From positions 189,149,794-189,213,793 of the forward strand of contig CP136064.1 in the NCBI GenBank assembly GCA_032622095.1: 64,000 bases of DNA. The letters are read 5' to 3'. A program made the position numbers and the translations under genes. Source of the stretch: Siphonodentalium dalli (taxonomy: Eukaryota > Mollusca > Scaphopoda > Gadilida > Siphonodentaliidae). Positions 10,978 through 25,900 of the stretch are shown here, piece after piece. Under the pieces are notes generated by a model that was given only the letters and a program-made list of their open reading frames with translations, did no database searches and was not told the origin of the DNA. Position 1 is the first letter of the stretch. Every line of letters begins with the position of its first letter.

Positions 10978-13900
10978 GTTAGTACACAATAATTACATGG
11001 AAATGAGACGCTCAAGCTCATATTTCCTATTTTCGTGTCGTCGCTCACTTGGGCCAAGTTGGGGCACAACCGGGTGGTAACTACTATTACTAATACTATA
11101 ACAATAACATGATTTTTGTGGGCTGTTAATCATTCCAGAGGGCCGTTAATAAACCATAATGCCCGATGGAATCATGTTATTACTATTATTACCACAGTTT
11201 TGGACATTTGACCCATTTGAGGATTCAGTGGAATAATGAAGTAGATTAAGAGAGAAATATTTTCAAGAACATTTAAATTTGATATCATTTGACTTGTCAG
11301 CTGACACAGAGTCTCGAAAATAGGACAGGAAAAAAACCAGCATTGAAGACGAGTAACAAACAATGAGAGGTTGACAGCTAAAATTATTAATGCATACTTA
11401 CGCTTGATACAATAATTTAATCATATAGCGTGAATTCCAATCATAAAACCACTATAGTGTCGGGAAAATCGGATACCGGTACATCTTCCCATTATTTTCT
11501 TGAAATAAACACGCCAGATCGGAAGTTGAAGGGACGTAACTCGCGCGATAATAAACGAGATCTAGTTTCCGGGCCGCGGGCCGATAATGAACTAGGCTTC
11601 TCATTTTCGGCCCGCGGCCCGCTGTTTTGGTAACAATACGCTATTTGGAACGCCCCGAAAAACATTATCAATGGCCTAGAGAACACCCTATAAAGTGGTA
11701 ATAATATTAAGTTAACTGGCGTAAACTTACGGTAAAGACTTAAAACATGGGCCGAACCAGCCCAGGACTGAATCGACCCCGACCCGTCTGTAATGCCCGA
11801 AAAGGGAGTTGACAGGTAATTCTAGATAGATAATCGATAAATGCACACCAGTCTTGCCTAGTGTAACGTGACAGGGTCAATGTCGTAGTGTTTTCTACAT
11901 AAATGCACACATGTTGATATTTTTGTGTACCGTATTAAAGTTCATTTTCTTCCATTCATTGATCAAACCACAGGCACTTTGCACAGGGAGCTTGTACTTG
12001 TAGAAAAAATATTTCAAAATATACCTTATAATATACATACCAGTTATTACCACAGGGGGTGACAGTATTCGGTACGGAATAGCATATTAGTTAGTACATG
12101 CAGCCGTCACTGTTGAATTTCTGACCCACTGCACTGATTATGGTCGGGTAAACGGTATTGTCGCGTATATTGCTACTTCCAAAAGTGATAGAAACCCTCC
12201 TTACCATTAGTTCAGTCATGAACGTAGTGCGTATCCTTCTGAAAGCAGCAATCTGCGAGATCCCGTGCTATGGTATTATATAATTAATGGGTCCCTCTGC
12301 GGAGTTCATATTCTGCAATTAATTTTGATTTAACGATTTTACAACCACGCACGTGTTCACATTTCCCGCCAAAACTCAATTATATTTTATAACACGTTGG
12401 CTAAAACTCTGTTCTATAGCAGCAGTCGTAACTATAGTTGTTGGACCAATGCAGAATATTGAACAAGCTACGCATTCCGATTTCATTTGAAAGATTTTGC
12501 TACCATTCACATTACGCTGCTATAAATATCCCTTGTAGATAAACCCTGCAGTATGACGTCACAGCGCACAAATAATTTTACGATTGACAGAATATGTCCT
12601 TTCAGTTTCATTTTCACGGAAGCTACTTGAAATTCTAGGAAATACTTAATTCAATTCTCCTTGCTAGGTATTATTGGTCAATGCATAGACGCTTTTTAGT
12701 GTTTAGTACAATTATACCTGTCGGAATCTTATTGTAATTAAGTTATAAATGTGTAAACACTGTAACTTGTAGCTTGTTCATTTATTTAGTCTTCACTCAG
12801 ACAGCAGTCTTACGTGCGTAATTACATAATTAATGATCTGGATACCATCAACACAATTAATGCACCCACGGAAATGATCGACTTGCGTAACATACTTAGC
12901 TTTGGATTGCTTTGTGATTACTCAGGTGCAAGGAAATGGCTACTTTTCAGTGACAAATAACAAATTTTTCACCCGATGGGATGAACCATGGTCTTCCCGT
13001 CGAGTTATATGTTTCCCCCAATACGGACTCATTAAAATCCCCCTGGCGGAAACCCTGTATATAGCAGTGAGCTGAAAGAAAAGTTTATTATTCTCGATCA
13101 TCATCTTCTCATTCCCATATCAGGAATAGAGTGGATATCATGATAAAACATACTAAGGCATATATAATAAAGTCAATATTATTTTTTCACATTGATTCCA
13201 TTCGTGACTGACGGGACAAAAGATAAAATTCCCTGTCCTTTGAGGCACCCTATTTGAGCAATGACAGCCAATTGGCTTTGTTTAATCATTGTATTTTGTA
13301 GGTTTAAACTATCAGAATTGAATAGAAATGAAACATTTAAATATGCATCCATGATATTGTTTTTCTCTCCTTCAAAGTGTATCGTGACTGACGGGACATT
13401 TGAGTCTCACATACCTCACGGTACCGGTACCTTATTTGAGAATGTTGAAACTATCTCAAATCTTATCCTGATTCTAACATATTCTTGATAACTCATGACA
13501 AAGAGATCACACTCTGCATGTCACTCAATGTCATATGTTTAAATAAATTTATATAAATGTTATTCGAATTCCATTAGCGTGACTGACGGGACATGTAATT
13601 GTGACTGACGGGACATTATCTCCAAAACCATACGGCTTGACTACCATAATATGTCTAAATGGTAACCTATTATTTTCTTGCACTGTCATTTCATATTCTT
13701 GTAGTTTTTACGGTATGTAACATGGATATTGATGTTATGAATATTGATGTTAAATGTGATCATGGATGATCAAGTCACAATTGGAACTCAATATGGACAT
13801 GGGACTAAATAGGATTTACAAGTTTATTTCATTGATGCTTAATGTCACTTTCAACGTTACAAATATATTACACATTTACCACCATGATCCCTGGGAGCCC

Positions 13901-16900
13901 ATGAGGTTGGGAAGGAGATTAAATGGGAAGATTATTCATGCTGAAATTATTTGATTAATTTTAAGAACATTTAATCAGAATTCTCATTTTAACAACACAC
14001 TTAGCTAGAGCATGTATGTCATGCTTTATACAGTGATCTACAAGTCTAGTATGGATTAAATATTTTAGTGCAACAAAGTGAAAATAAGGCGACACATGTG
14101 TGCAAAATCACCTGCTCATCAAACACTGGACTTTGTGTGACACCCCATTAAACTTGTAATATGAAATTTGCTAACCTGATTACCTGCTTAAATAATATAA
14201 ATACATTTTTATGTATCGGGTATTTGTTTATAAATATAACTCATGTTTTTGGAAAATTCCAATAACATTTACCCTACATCGATACTATATATACAGGGTC
14301 TTCAAAAGTCAACTACCGATATTACCTGCTGATGGTGCATTTATATGGTAATTTACGTGTTTACTACTAATTTTGATAAGATTATAGGTGGATTTTATTG
14401 GAAGACTTTGTATTTATTTCCAAGAATTTAGGTTCGATTTCTCTTTGAATAGATTATATCCACAGATAATCAGGTTATCGCATCACAAGAATTTCTGGGT
14501 TATTGTGTATTCAAAAACTTTTATACTACTGTCTGTCGACCTACAGTTTATACATCCCTCTTGCATTAATCAAAGATGGTTGTTTCTCCATATGTGACAT
14601 TATACTGGACTTTTGGTACCAAACAGTATCCCTATCATTTTCGAACATGAACGTATCCCCACATTTATTCCTCTGCAGGCACTTTATCTGATATAAATCA
14701 GATTAGATTTCATCTTTTCGCATCTGGCCTTCTGCCTCTCGTATAATGCTGGGCCTATCTTTTATTAAATAAACGCTCTTTCTTTATCACGGGGGGAGAA
14801 CTGCGACGTGAGGATCGGTGGCATTCCGATAAAGAGACGGTGGAAATCCGATAAACGAGACGGTTCGCTTTCGGCGACAAACGAGATATTCTTCGTGTTT
14901 GGGCATTCAAATGGAATTGCCGTGACAAATCAGGTTCATATCATCATATCGTTATTTTAGTTACTAATATCCATCAAAATCTAGACGCTACAGTGAGTAA
15001 AACCAATAGAATCGCCATTTAAAAGTCACGCGACGGTTCGTTTTCCGATAAAAACGAACCGTCGTGTGTCTTTTATCGGCAAACGAACCGTCGCGTGACT
15101 TTTAAATGGCTATTCTCTTGGTTCTAGTCACTGTATCGTCTATATTTTGATGGATATTAGTAACTTAAATAACGACATGATGATATGAAACCTGATTTGT
15201 CACGGCAATTCCGTTTGAATGCCCAAACCCGAAGAAAATCTCGCTTGTCGCCGAAAGCGAACCGTCTCGTTTATCGGATTTCCACCGTCTCTTTATCGGA
15301 ATTCCACCGTCTCTTTATCGGAATGCCACCGATCCTCACGTCGCAGTTCTCCCCCAGTGTTTATACCATATCAGGAATAGACTAACACGGAACACTCTTT
15401 TAAAAAACAAGTGGAAATCCCCAACTTTTTGTTGTCATACGCAACCATGTGTACTATACGTTTACTATTGCATAAGAAATGTACCAAATTGTGTTGATAT
15501 ATTCTTGGCCAACTCAGGTAAAATTGCGTGAATGTGTTTAGAATTCATGAAAGTGAAAGGTGTAGAATGTACAGACTATTGGTGAAATTAAATTATTCTA
15601 ATGATATTTGATGGACGAAATCGCAAAAACTGCGGCCATAGCAGAGAAACCAGGCCAAAAAAGAGGGTAAAATCCTCTAAAACGAACTCATACAAATTGA
15701 AGTAATTTTTTCTCAATTCCAATCATAAATTTTCTCAATTTCAACAATTGACTCGAGTGGAAAAGTAATTACTATAAACAATACATATGTATAATATGAC
15801 ATGCCGGTCCAAAGCCGGGATACATTGGTGATGGAAATTGTTAAACGCACATGCCTTTAATAAAAGATAGGCCCAGCATTATATTATCGCTGCTAAGTCT
15901 TGGTCTATGTGTTAATTAATTACCGGTGACTGAATGCCGTACAGAAGCTTGTGTTCGGCTTTTCTATGCCGAACACAAAAACGTGTTTTACAAAACATCA
16001 AATAAAATGGTTATTATTGGCCCAAACTCTACCAAACTTTGTATAGTAACAGTGTGAACATGAATACATATGCCTATGAACTTATTTGTTATATTTCCCA
16101 TTATTTGGACTTGTGTTCGGTTATGTTTGGTTGTGTCCGGCTTTTATGAGGACCCTAATCGTACTCAGTACGAAATGCCAGATGGTCCCCTGAGCTATAC
16201 TGAACTGTGCCAACCATCATGTCGATGGTTCGATTCGAAGCAATTTTCTCACTTCAAAGTTTACAAAAGTTGTTTTTGGACATTCCACTGCATTTGACAG
16301 TGTTAGGAGGTTTTCTTTCACTCGGTTTCCGATTCCGTAAATTTGTTGCATTTCTGACTCACTGAACCGATTATAGCCGCGTAAACAGCATTGTCGCTTG
16401 TTTTTTTTCGTCTAAAAGTGAAAGAAAACCTCCTAACACTGTCAAATGCAGTGGAATGTCAAAAAAAAACTTTTGTATACTTTGAAGTGAGAAAATTGCT
16501 TCGAATCGAAACATCGACATGAAATCTACAGCTACTAATCAGCAGCAAATGTGATCTTCTTTCTCATTGGTCGATATTTAATATACGTAATGTTTTTTTT
16601 TTTTTCGTAAACAAAGTCAAGTTCAGATCGTGAACACGTGGTTGCGAGTGTAGGACAACAAAAAGTTGGGAATTTCCAAGTGTTGATAAATTTCCATAAA
16701 TATCGACCAATCAGAAAGAGTGTAATATTTTCCCCCACAATAATGGTGATTCATGTCATGTTAATGGTTCGCGCAGAAATATTTCTACCACTAGAAAGTA
16801 TAAAACAAGTTTATATCGGCATACCACAACATTTTACACGGTAAGGATGGTTTCTATCACTTTTGGAAGTAGAAATATACATGTATGTGACAATACCGTT

Positions 16901-19900
16901 TATCCGACCATAATCACTGCAGTGAGTCAGAAATTCAACGGTGACAGCTGTACCACGCTAGAGCTACAAAATCGCGAAGTACTATGTAGATCCAAGCACA
17001 TGGTAACCTTTTCTAGGAATTTTTGTGCGCGCTGTATGCAAGCTACTTGATCGACTGAAATTACAGGAGGACCTCAGCCAAGTGAGGACGATCTTACTCG
17101 AAAAAAAAAAAACCTATGGACAGTGTCTTGATATTATAATCCAAGGCAGTGTTCCATTTCGTTTACGACCACCTCCACCATGTTATGTTGCTATGGCGGT
17201 TATCTCGACCACGTTGAGGAAAATTACAATCGCATTAACACTAGAACCGTGTTGATGGTCATTTTTCAACGTGGTCTCACGGCGATTCCAACTCAGTCCA
17301 GAGGGACACTTATTTTGAGAACATATTTAGTATTTTCATATGATGTTGCTCTGAGGGAGTTAGTTTATCTGATTACTAAAGACAATTTCCTTGTCATTCA
17401 TGGTGTCTAATTGTTTCAGGGTATGTGACAGATGTCCTCGATGATGCAAAGGTTTATTCAAATTACGCAAGCAAGAAACAGATAGATGGAGATGACATCA
17501 AACTGGCAGTACAATGTAAAATGGATCACTCATTCACCACCCCACCACCTAAAGATGTAAGTAGCTCCTTGTTGATAACAAATTTATGTGATATTTATAT
17601 CGAGCTTTTTGAAGCTATTCATACATAACCAATGTACCAGTACATGGATAAGTTAATTTGCCATATACAACTTAAATTTGTCTATCCTTCAAAAAGTACT
17701 ATAAGGTGCCTAATAATAGTGATGACCTAGTATTAATAGTGTTGGATAGGATTTCTGCCTAAAATTAATAATTGTGATGACAATTTCATCATGATCATGG
17801 GAAATTTCAACAAAAATAATAATAGTGCCAACACTATTATTAGTAATCTGAGAGTAGCAAACAGCCTAATACAAATTTGACAAATTTGCTTGATATATAG
17901 TAACATTGCAAGCACAATTCTTTCCATTCATCCCTATTTTCGGTTACGCTTAGCCTTCTTGGTTTCTCTAGTTTCACTGCCTTAAGTACTTTACTGAACT
18001 TTGCAGCTTCTGATGGAAATAGCTCGACACAAAAACAGCCAGGGACTGCCTCTGATAAAACCATACACAGGGCCACGTCTTCCTCCAGATAGGTACTGCC
18101 TGTCGGCTCCTAACTACCGACTGAAGACTGCCAAAAAGGTACAGTATAAAGATAGATAATGTATGTCAGTATTTAAGACCGACTGGAAACTGAACTTCCA
18201 AAAACGGTAAAGAGAGCGCCGGAATGAATTGACTTATAGACAACTGGTCTACCTCCAATAAGTATTTAGAATTAGTTTAAAATTACTCAATCCGATTAGA
18301 CGGTTCCCCATACATCAAGATACAACAACAACAACATTTCTTCAAAATATGCTTTAGTTATCAGAATTGATTTATTACAACAAAATAATGCTAACTACTG
18401 TCAATTATGGTATCAAATTTCCCAATTTTTTTATTTATCAACATTTTTTCAACAAAATATGGCCGTATTATCACTAAAGTATCACGTAATATGACCGTAT
18501 TACCACTTGATTTTAGAGTTATCCATCTTCATCCGCAATTTTGTCCGAGACCCTCCGTTTGACCACGTGTTTCTGGGCCTCGTATTATTACACATCTCGA
18601 GAAATAACAAACTCACAAGCTCACTCTGAGTTTGATGGGTGGGTTCCTCGCCTTGAATCATATATATGGTCTCTTGCATTGCATAATACTTATTGAAACA
18701 TAGAAGGTAAATGGTGGGGTGCTTATTGAACTTTAGTCTTTATGATGTCTCCCTGATTACAATCCACTTCTCCTAAATAAAGGAATAGGGAGATGAGATA
18801 TGAATTTGCTCAATTTGAAACTTCTAGGCAGGTCTCTGGTCAATATCTCCTTTCAAGTCTAGAGTATATCGTTTCATGAATTAAAAAAAGTGACTACCGG
18901 TAGCCATTTGGTTAGACACCAACTATTTTCAGTTACTATGATAACTTTAAAGCTATTCATGTGCTTTCTGATGAAGATTGTTTATATGAGCACCAGTAAA
19001 TTGTCTGCTCTGAATTATGGTAGGCTATTGAAAGAACTGTGTGTTTGAGATGGAATTAAGTTTCATTTCTAAAGACTTTGTTGCATAAAAAAAAGGCAGA
19101 TAAAATTATAAGATCACTCCATTGTGAATTTTATCATAATAACAAATTTCGTTATTTTTCAGCAGAAGATTCAGATTGGAATGCCACATAGAATGCTGCC
19201 GTCACTTCATTCACAAGGTGCGTGAATTATATTTTCCCTCTTGTTTTTTAGAGACCACCTCTTATTGTCATCTTAAGGAAAAGTTTAATAACTCTGCGAT
19301 TGATTTACGTCTCGTATATATGGTACATAATTATAAACAGTCTTCAACTCTTTTTAATTTTTTTTTTTTTATTCAGATCCTTTTTATGTATACCCATACC
19401 ATAGTATGGTAAACATAATGTCGACGTCCAGATTGACCACTCGTCGTGTGTCCGTCCGTCCATCTGTCTGTCTGTCTGTCCGTAGACACTTTACGCATGG
19501 TGCGATAACTCAAAAAAAATTTTCTATCCGATCGGAACCAAATTTTGTATATGAGTTTCTCAGACCAAAATACAGATCGAGTTCAAATATGGGTTTGATC
19601 CGATTTTTTTTTACGGAGTTATGGCCCTTTTTCGATCTCGAATTCACGCATGCTGTCATAACTCGAACAATTTTTATCTGATCGGAACCAAATTTTGTAT
19701 GCGAGTTTCAGAGACCAAAATACAGATCGAGTTCGAATATGGGTTTGATCCGATATTTTTTTATGGAGTTATGGCCCTTTGACATAGAATTCATGAATGC
19801 TTCGTTAAATCAACAATGTTTACTGATAGGAACCAAATTTTGTATGTGAGTTTCTCAACTCAAAATACAGATCGAGTTCGAATATGGGTTAGATCTGATT

Positions 19901-22900
19901 TGTTATACCAGAGTTATGGCCCTTTTTAGCTCAACTTTACTTTGGAAAGTTTGAGCTATTGCCATGGCTTGGTATCCGTCGTCTGTGTGCGTGTATGCGT
20001 GTGTGATTCGTCAACAATTTCCTTTAGCACGGGCTACAGTTCGTACCTTTGGTCCGATTATTATGAAATTTGTCATGGATGTTGACATTGACATGTAGAT
20101 GGGAACGAGTCATTTTGGGGTCATTCGGAAAAAAAACATGGCCGCCATCGGCCATCTTTGATTTCAAATTTCAATCCATTAGCACGGGCTACAGGCCGTA
20201 CTGTTCGTCTTATTGTCATGAAATTTGTCATGGATGTTAATATTGACATGTAGATGGGAACGAGTAATTTTGGGGTCATTCGGCCAAAAAACATGGCCGC
20301 CGGCAGCCATCTTAGATTTTACTCTTTGCATGACTAAATCCTTTGACACGGGCTACAGGTCGTACCTTTGGTCGGATCATCATAAAATTAGTCATGGATG
20401 TTAACAATGACATGTAGATGGGAACGAGTAATTTTGGGGTCAATCGGCCAAAAAACATGGCCGCCAGCAGCCATCTTTGATTTTACTCTTTGTATGACTA
20501 AATCCTTTAGCACGGGCTACAGGTCCTACTTTTAGTCTGATCATCATAAAATTTGTCAAGAATGTTATAATGAAATGTAGATGGGAACGACTAATTTTGG
20601 GGTCATTTGGCCAAAAAACATGGTCGCCAGCAGCCATCTTGGATTTTACTCTTTGTATGACTAAATTCTTTAGCATGGGCTACATGTCTTACCTTTAGTC
20701 TGATCATCATAAAATTTGTCATGAATGTTAATAATGACATGTAGATGGGAACGAGTCATTTTTTGGGTCATTCGGCTAAAAAACATGGCCGCCAGCAGCC
20801 ATCTTGGATTTTACTCTTTGTATGACTAAATTCTTTAGCATGGGCTACAGGGCGTACCTTTAGTCTGATTGTCATAAAATTTGTCATGGATGTTAACAAT
20901 GACATGTAGATGGGAACGACTCATTTTGGGGTCATTCGGCGGAAAATATGGCCGCCAGCAGCCATCTTGGATTTTACTTTTCTCTTCATGTCTATAAACT
21001 AGTATTAGACATTCAACTTTCCACATTCCTAATCGCTCCATTGACTGTAATACATTAAATTATTCCCTTTACAAGTTGAGCTACAGTGTCATTGACACTT
21101 TCATTCAACTAAGAATTGAACAGATTTGAGTTTTTGATAACCCAGGTAGATTACAATTAACTACCAGTAATGCAAGCTTAACTGCATAGATAGTGTTCTG
21201 AGAGACTGCAGAACTGATGTCTTATTGAAATATTAGTTATTTTTAGCCACTGTATATAGGACATAGCTCTATGATAGTGGTGAAGCTGTACCCATTCATG
21301 ATTCAATGGACTGTCCCATTCAGTTCTAAAGTTTTAATTGGAATACTCTATTATTCATTTGTAGGGATGTTCTCATTTTAAATTTCAATTAATCATTCTT
21401 CTGTTATCTCCAGGTTTCTTCTCATTCACTTGCATGGATTTCTGTAGATTAACACATCTCAACATTCCTGATACTTTCATCTGATACCATGTCTCATTTT
21501 ATATTGGTTTATTTTGACACACTCTTTGCCGCTATTGATTGACTAATTTATTTTGATTTTTATGTGTACCTATACCATATTGTGATGTCCGGATTGACCA
21601 CTTGTTTTCATTTAGATATTGATGATTATGATACAAGTTGATTAAAAAGGTTCCAAATGTGTCCCTTTTTTAAAATAATTAAAAATAATTATTTTTTTTA
21701 ATTTGAAAAACTAACACCATTATAACTCTGCCAATGGGTACCCCGAATCACCACACCAAATTTGTTTAAATCGGTCCAAAATCTTGTGTTATGTACTGGT
21801 AAATCTGTTTGGAGCAACATTAAATCCAATTCACCATAGTATGGTACACATATTGTGATGTCCGGATAAAAACTAACACCATTATAACTCTGCAAAGGGT
21901 ACCCCGAATCACCACACCAAATTTGTTTAAATCGGTCCAAAATCTTGTTATGTACCTGTAAATCTGTTTGGAGCAACATTAAATCCTATTCACCAATTTT
22001 ATGCCATGCCTTTGGACTACTTAGCTATTGATAAGGCTATATCATTTTCTGATGTCTCTTATGCCAATGTGCAAATAATCTGATAAAGAAGGCTATGGTA
22101 TCTAATTTAAAATAAAGATTCAACAATAAACATCACATGATATTAGCAGTAGACTTGGACTCTCTTAACCCAAGTATTCCATGTTCAGGTCACACCTTTC
22201 ACATTTAACCCAAGGCTGTGGTGGTTTAGCATTACATATCTTGTACCAGTGCATTCTCTTATATAAATGCCGGTGACCCATACATTCCAATATTTGTGTT
22301 ATATACATTTGTTTATAATAGTACATACAGTATACTCATATAATTCAACACCAAAACTCTCATTTATGATCCCGATCATAGTAAATTTTTATCGCCAAGG
22401 GATGGGTTAACATCTGCCGATCGTGATCGGCCTCTCGTTAATTTATTCATGTGATAATAATATTGTTCAATAGCGCATAGCATTTTCAAAATATTTTCAT
22501 ATACATATAAACATACATTAAGTGTCATTTGTATATATAACAGAACAGTGTATACAGCAAGTAATTTTGAGATAATTAGTGTATTTGAGAAGCGGAAATA
22601 TTTATAATCATAATGACTTATTTCTGAACTGCCGTGGGAAAGTCATTAAGTTCATATAATGAGCATGTATGAGTAATAGGTTTACTCAAAAGTAAATGTT
22701 GCCTCGTTTTCATTTTCTGAGAATTGCTTCAAGGACCTTCCATCCTTCCTTATATTTTTTACTTCTATTGCAAGGAATATGTGTTTAGAAATTCAAATTT
22801 GATTATAATATTAAAAAAATTCAATAGGTCCATTTACAGTTTGGTTAGTAGCAGACATGTTAAGTTTTGAAAATAGCAATCCGGGAGATTTTGCGGGAGG

Positions 22901-25900
22901 GACCACCTCCAATATGCGACCGCATTTCCTGTTCACCGACTGGTTATTCTACATATCACCTGCAATGGGCGTTTGCCTGTTAAACACGAACTCCTAAATT
23001 TCCATTCAGAACACAAATTCCACCTGTGCTGATCGAGAGACTTCCACTATTTATTAAAGAGAATGAAGCAGACAATTCATATAAACTAAGTAAAAATACT
23101 CAGAATTCCACCGGATACAGCTGGATGTGCATGAAACCGAAAGTACAAAATCAGAATAGACTACAAGATGGACTCATCTTACTGTTTAACCCCCAAAAGA
23201 AATGGACACATTCCACCATTTATTAACAAATTTTAAGAAGCAGAAACTTTGTTTAAAATAAGTAAAAATGAACGAGAGTTATACATATTACAACCAGACA
23301 TATATGCGTGAAACCAAAAGTACAAAATGACCCGTCTTACAGTTGGCATGTATGTCTCCATGCATAGCTAACACAATATTTTTGGTTTTAATTCTAGTGT
23401 GATGTTACAATTTTCTTTTAGCCTATGCTGGAGTTGAAGCAGAACTGATTTGAAATTAAGGCAATCCCAAAAAGAGATGTATAATTGTTTCTTTTGTGTT
23501 CCCACAAAAAGAGCATAATTCTGTTTATGACAGTCTGTACTTGAATAATTTTGAATTTGTATAAAGTCCATCTTAGTTAATTTTTTATTGGAAACTTATC
23601 AGACCCATATCATCTGTAATATGATATGGGCTTCCATATCTTTGTTTCCAATCCAAATCACATAAGGATATTCCAAGTCTATTAGACCATTTTTCATATA
23701 TGTGGGAGGGTGCTTCATCAAATCGTCTTAAAAAAAAATGGGTAAAATATCTTACAGGGTTTTAAGGCTTTCCTAAGAATTTCTATTTTTTCTTATTGTT
23801 TCGAGTTTCTCGCTATGTCTCAAACATGCTCTTCATTGGGATGGTATTGCATTCAACAGTCCTTGAGAGTGTGTGAAAGGAACTTGTAGATTATAGTTGC
23901 TACTATTACAAAATTGTGAATAGTCTAAGAGTCCACCATCATCTTTCATCATTGATTGATTATAATTAAAAAAAATTGTGTACATATGAATCTCTATATC
24001 ATATATATTTCTTGCAGTAAAATCTGTACCTACAGTGAACATGTCAAACAACCCAACACTTACGGTCGTTACAAAAGGTGTGTCTCTTCCTACTGTGACC
24101 CTCGTCAACAAACCTACAACTGCTCCAACATTGACATTACCAAAACCTCAGTTCAGGATATCAACGAATGTAGTCAGTAAGTATCAGTCATTGACCACTG
24201 GTCCCCGACAAAAATTAGTCATAACATAAAAGCACCTAAATTTACAACCTCGGAATTAGTGTTATTGCAATGCCGGGTATAGACAGAACCACAAAGGTAC
24301 TGGAATGTGATGATGTTATCGCACTAATTTGTTGTGGAGCAATGATACAAAGAGAGCCATTAGGCTCGTGTTGTAACTTGTGGCATAGAAAATGAGTGTG
24401 ATAAAGTTCACGCCTGTATTGTACTGTATTTATTACAAACCAGCAGTCAATATTCTTTAGTATCAAATAATTGTTTCTGTTTGGTCTCCATGCTAGTTCG
24501 TCTTCTATTCAACACAATTCAAGGTTGAATTATTGTTCCTCGACATTCCGTCCGAGGACTTTAGTAATGATTGTCAGTCCATCCATCCGTCTGTCCATGT
24601 GTGTAGCCATCTGCCTGGAACTTTGTCCGAACCTGTATTTTTTTAAACTTGGCACATATATCAACCAGCATGTGAACCTGCGCACATGCGATTATGAGAT
24701 GGGTCGGACTCATTTTGGCGAAGTTATTGCCCTTATTCAACATAGAATCGTACATCCTGGGACGCATCTTTTGTCTGAGCCTGTATTCCATCATTTTTTA
24801 TTTTTATGTTTACCCATACCATAGTATGGTAAACATAGTGTCGTCTGGATTGATCACTCGTCGTTCGTCCGTCTGTCTGTCCATAGACACTTTACGAGTA
24901 ATGCGATAACTCAAACATTTTGTATTCGATTGGAACCAAATTTTGTATATGGGTTTCTCAGCCCAAAATACAGATCGAGTTCAAATTTGGGTTTGATCCA
25001 ATTTATTTTAAAGGAGTTATGACCCTTTTTCGAGAATTTAAAAAAAAAAAATTTAGATTTATTTTTAACTTTTATACACGTAATAATAATTAAAAAAATG
25101 TCGTTGACTCTTTCATTTGTTTTCATTTAGATATTGAGGATTATGATACAAGTTGATAAAAAGGTTTCCAATGTGTCCCTTTAAATATTTAGTAATGAAC
25201 CTATAAATTAATAGTGTTAAGGTGCCATTACACCACCGAGCCGTTTTTGCATACAGCACGGATCCCCCATTAATGTCAAGTAGCAGTTAAAGAACAGAAT
25301 TCCTCCTGATATCTGATAAAAAAACACATGTTTAGTTCACAATATTGGAGTGTACTGCCACTGGTTAATAGAATGTTATTTATTTGGTGATAGACTATCC
25401 CACAGACCAGTTAATTATTATGGACAGTCTGTGAAAGATTTCCTGATAAAAAAGTGCTTTTAAAAAATTGCTGGATGCTGCATTGCACAGCTGAATATAT
25501 AACTCTACAGATGGTCCGAGGTCATTGTAAATGTTATTGCAGTAATAGAGATGCCAGCATCAATATAAACAATGTCTGTGATTTGTTGACAGCTCTGCTA
25601 TATAATTGATATTAATGGGTCAGCAGTGAGGTGTCTTTATTTTGATGCGTGTTGTTGGTAGAATTTGAGATATTATCATTGTAAACTTAAATTGGACTCT
25701 CTTGACCCAAGTATTCCATGTCCAGGTCACCTTTTTCACATTTAACCCAAGGCTGTGGTGGTGCAGCATTACAGATCCTGTACCAGTGCATTCTCTTATA
25801 TAAATGCGAGTGACCCATAAATTCCAATAATTTGTTTTATGTACATTTGTCTATAATAGTACATAACAGTATACTCTATAATTCAACATCAAAACTCTCA

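Noticed and set aside
20440-21041. Reverse-strand frames with repeated [11 protein letters not shown]-like peptides
   Set aside because: Generated by the 165-bp tandem units; the frames stop and restart with the repeat.
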